Origin: Prochloron sp. SP5CPC1
GTDB lineage: Bacteria; Cyanobacteriota; Cyanobacteriia; Cyanobacteriales; Prochloraceae
Direction of reading: 5' to 3'
Assembly (NCBI GenBank): GCA_014323965.1
Contig: JACONB010000093.1
Coordinates: forward strand, 1 to 6,703
Length of the DNA: 6,703 bases
Shown here: piece by piece, positions 6,099 through 6,703 of the stretch
How the letters are laid out: the number at the start of each line of letters is the position of its first letter
Position numbering within the stretch: position 1 is the stretch's first letter
Notes under the pieces: generated by a model
Seen by the model: only the letters and a program-made list of their open reading frames with translations
What the model was told of the DNA's origin: nothing
Database searches by the model: none
Translations under genes and position numbers: made by a program

Positions 6099-6360
6099 GA
6101 GCTTGTTTCCATAGATACAGCTAACTATCATTAATTGTCCAATAGCTCGTCGCCAGAAAATGTCCGGGGAGGGCGCGAAAATTTTTCCTCTGGACTAGTA
6201 GGGGCGGGGCAGCATCATCCTCAGCGCCTTTACCAGAACCTGTTTTCTATGATGACAGCCCTATATGTTGAGTTTATGTAAATTTTTATGAACTGCTTGA
6301 CGCTCTTTTGCAAAAAAAACCATGCTAGTATTAACCTCGTCATGATAAACATGTTTACTG
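6099..6360. other. Non-coding stretch without recognisable content
   Basis: No credible gene was found on either strand: frames are broken by stops and show no family motif. It contains a G-rich patch (TAGGGGCGGGGC at 6199-6210), a 10-bp palindrome TTTTGCAAAA (6306-6315) and an extended -10-like TGCTAGTAT (6323-6331) on the plus strand with no matching -35. Together with the adjacent DUF29 remnant it looks like decayed intergenic DNA. Confidence 0.45.
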
Positions 6361-6678
6361 ATGTTGAAAGATAGTCTACCGGACGTATTATCGAAAAATA
6401 GTTTTGTTGACAAAACTGTAGTGGATGAGATTGAAGGTCCAGTAGAAGGAGTGATTGAAGCAGAGTTAGATGTAACAGGCTCAAAGAGCGATCGCAATTC
6501 CTTAACAAATCAGTTACCCCTGGTAAGGATTAAAAAGACCAATCCTGTGACTTCAAAGGGATTGGATTTATCATCTTTCACAGCAGTTACCCTTCTCCAA
6601 CAAGTAATATCAAATCCGGATGAGGGGTGTAGAATAAGGCCACAAATGGATGCAAAGAGAAAATGCCAAAGCGAGTAA
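6361..6678 (+). CDS. Doubtful hypothetical ORF, 105 aa
   Basis: This open frame starts with ATG at 6361, with an in-frame TAA just upstream (6346-6348). I do not recognise the product. It is hydrophilic, with an acidic first half ('VVDEIEGPVEGVIEAELDV', residues 20-38), a more basic middle ('LVRIKKTNPVTSKG'), no signal peptide, membrane segment or Cys motif. No Shine-Dalgarno sequence precedes it. Its last ~16 bases overlap, in another frame, the start of the IS630-like ORF, so its C-terminus is probably encoded by the insertion sequence. It may be the 5' part of a gene interrupted by that element, or a chance frame. Two open frames on the opposite strand over the same bases look no better. 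Confidence 0.3.
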   Translation: MLKDSLPDVLSKNSFVDKTVVDEIEGPVEGVIEAELDVTGSKSDRNSLTNQLPLVRIKKTNPVTSKGLDLSSFTAVTLLQQVISNPDEGCRIRPQMDAKRKCQSE

Positions 6679-6703
6679 AGCTAGAACCACACCTGAGTAC
6701 GAA
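6663..6703 (+). CDS. Start of an IS630-type transposase/HTH ORF, cut by window edge
   Basis: From the ATG at 6663 the last 41 bases encode 'MPKRVKLEPHLST' and continue past the edge. This resembles the N-terminus of a common cyanobacterial IS630-family helix-turn-helix transposase first ORF, where a 'M-P-x-R-x-x-L-x-P-H-L-(S/T)' opening is followed by an acidic helix and the HTH. AAGAGA lies just upstream as a weak Shine-Dalgarno sequence. With only 13 residues visible the call rests on memory of the family opening and could be wrong. The left terminal inverted repeat of the element would be expected within about 100 bp upstream but cannot be identified without the right end. Confidence 0.5.
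   Translation, partial: MPKRVKLEPHLST

Noticed and set aside
5929..6359. Ten-bp direct repeat CATGTTTACT at 5929-5938 and 6350-6359, as a possible target-site duplication
   Set aside because: The inner ends show no inverted repeats, there is no transposase between them, and a 10-bp match in about 800 bp is not improbable.
6230..6508. Minus-strand open frames of 92 and 78 aa (6230-6508 and 6261-6497)
   Set aside because: They overlap each other and the plus-strand frame, have low-complexity Leu/Ser-rich content and show no family motif or start signal.
1..6703. CRISPR array, toxin-antitoxin pair, or defence/biosynthetic cluster
   Set aside because: No regularly spaced repeats, no paired small genes with such motifs, and all larger genes are assigned to housekeeping families.

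Overview
The window reads as chromosomal DNA from a beta-cyanobacterium. Three observations support this. Five copies of the HIP1 octamer GCGATCGC lie in 6.7 kb (544, 1027, 4229, 5441 and 6488). There is a CcmP-type carboxysome shell protein. The intergenic material is also typical: a Uma2-family gene, a DUF29 remnant, a C/G-rich palindromic repeat and the start of an IS630-like transposase. I cannot name the genus with confidence.

Layout from left to right. A 3'-truncated Uma2-family nuclease gene runs off the left edge (minus strand). Next, also on the minus strand, is a SpoU/TrmH-family RNA 2'-O-methyltransferase gene, preceded 51 bp upstream by a tRNA-Leu(CAG) gene with a good sigma70-type promoter. 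Divergent from the tRNA is murA (plus), with a strong Shine-Dalgarno sequence that fixes a GTG start. It faces ccmP (minus) across a 68-bp AT-rich gap. Divergent from ccmP across 91 bp is a two-gene unit on the plus strand: a small bitopic coiled-coil protein, which I propose as an FtsL-like division protein, overlapping ftsI (class B penicillin-binding protein). The last 15 or so codons and the stop of ftsI lie in a palindromic repeat. The right-hand 780 bp is accessory or decaying DNA. It holds a short DUF29-family remnant, about 260 bp with no recognisable content, a doubtful 105-aa ORF, and the first 13 codons of what looks like an IS630-type transposase ORF cut by the window edge.

Functionally the core is envelope growth and division. 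MurA makes the first committed peptidoglycan precursor and FtsI cross-links septal peptidoglycan, probably with its small partner. A carboxysome shell gene sits between them, separate from the main ccm operon. I see no defence island, CRISPR array, biosynthetic cluster or clearly new multi-gene system. The two points most worth a second look are the FtsL-like gene, because FtsL is poorly recognised in cyanobacteria, and the repeat-derived C-terminus of FtsI.
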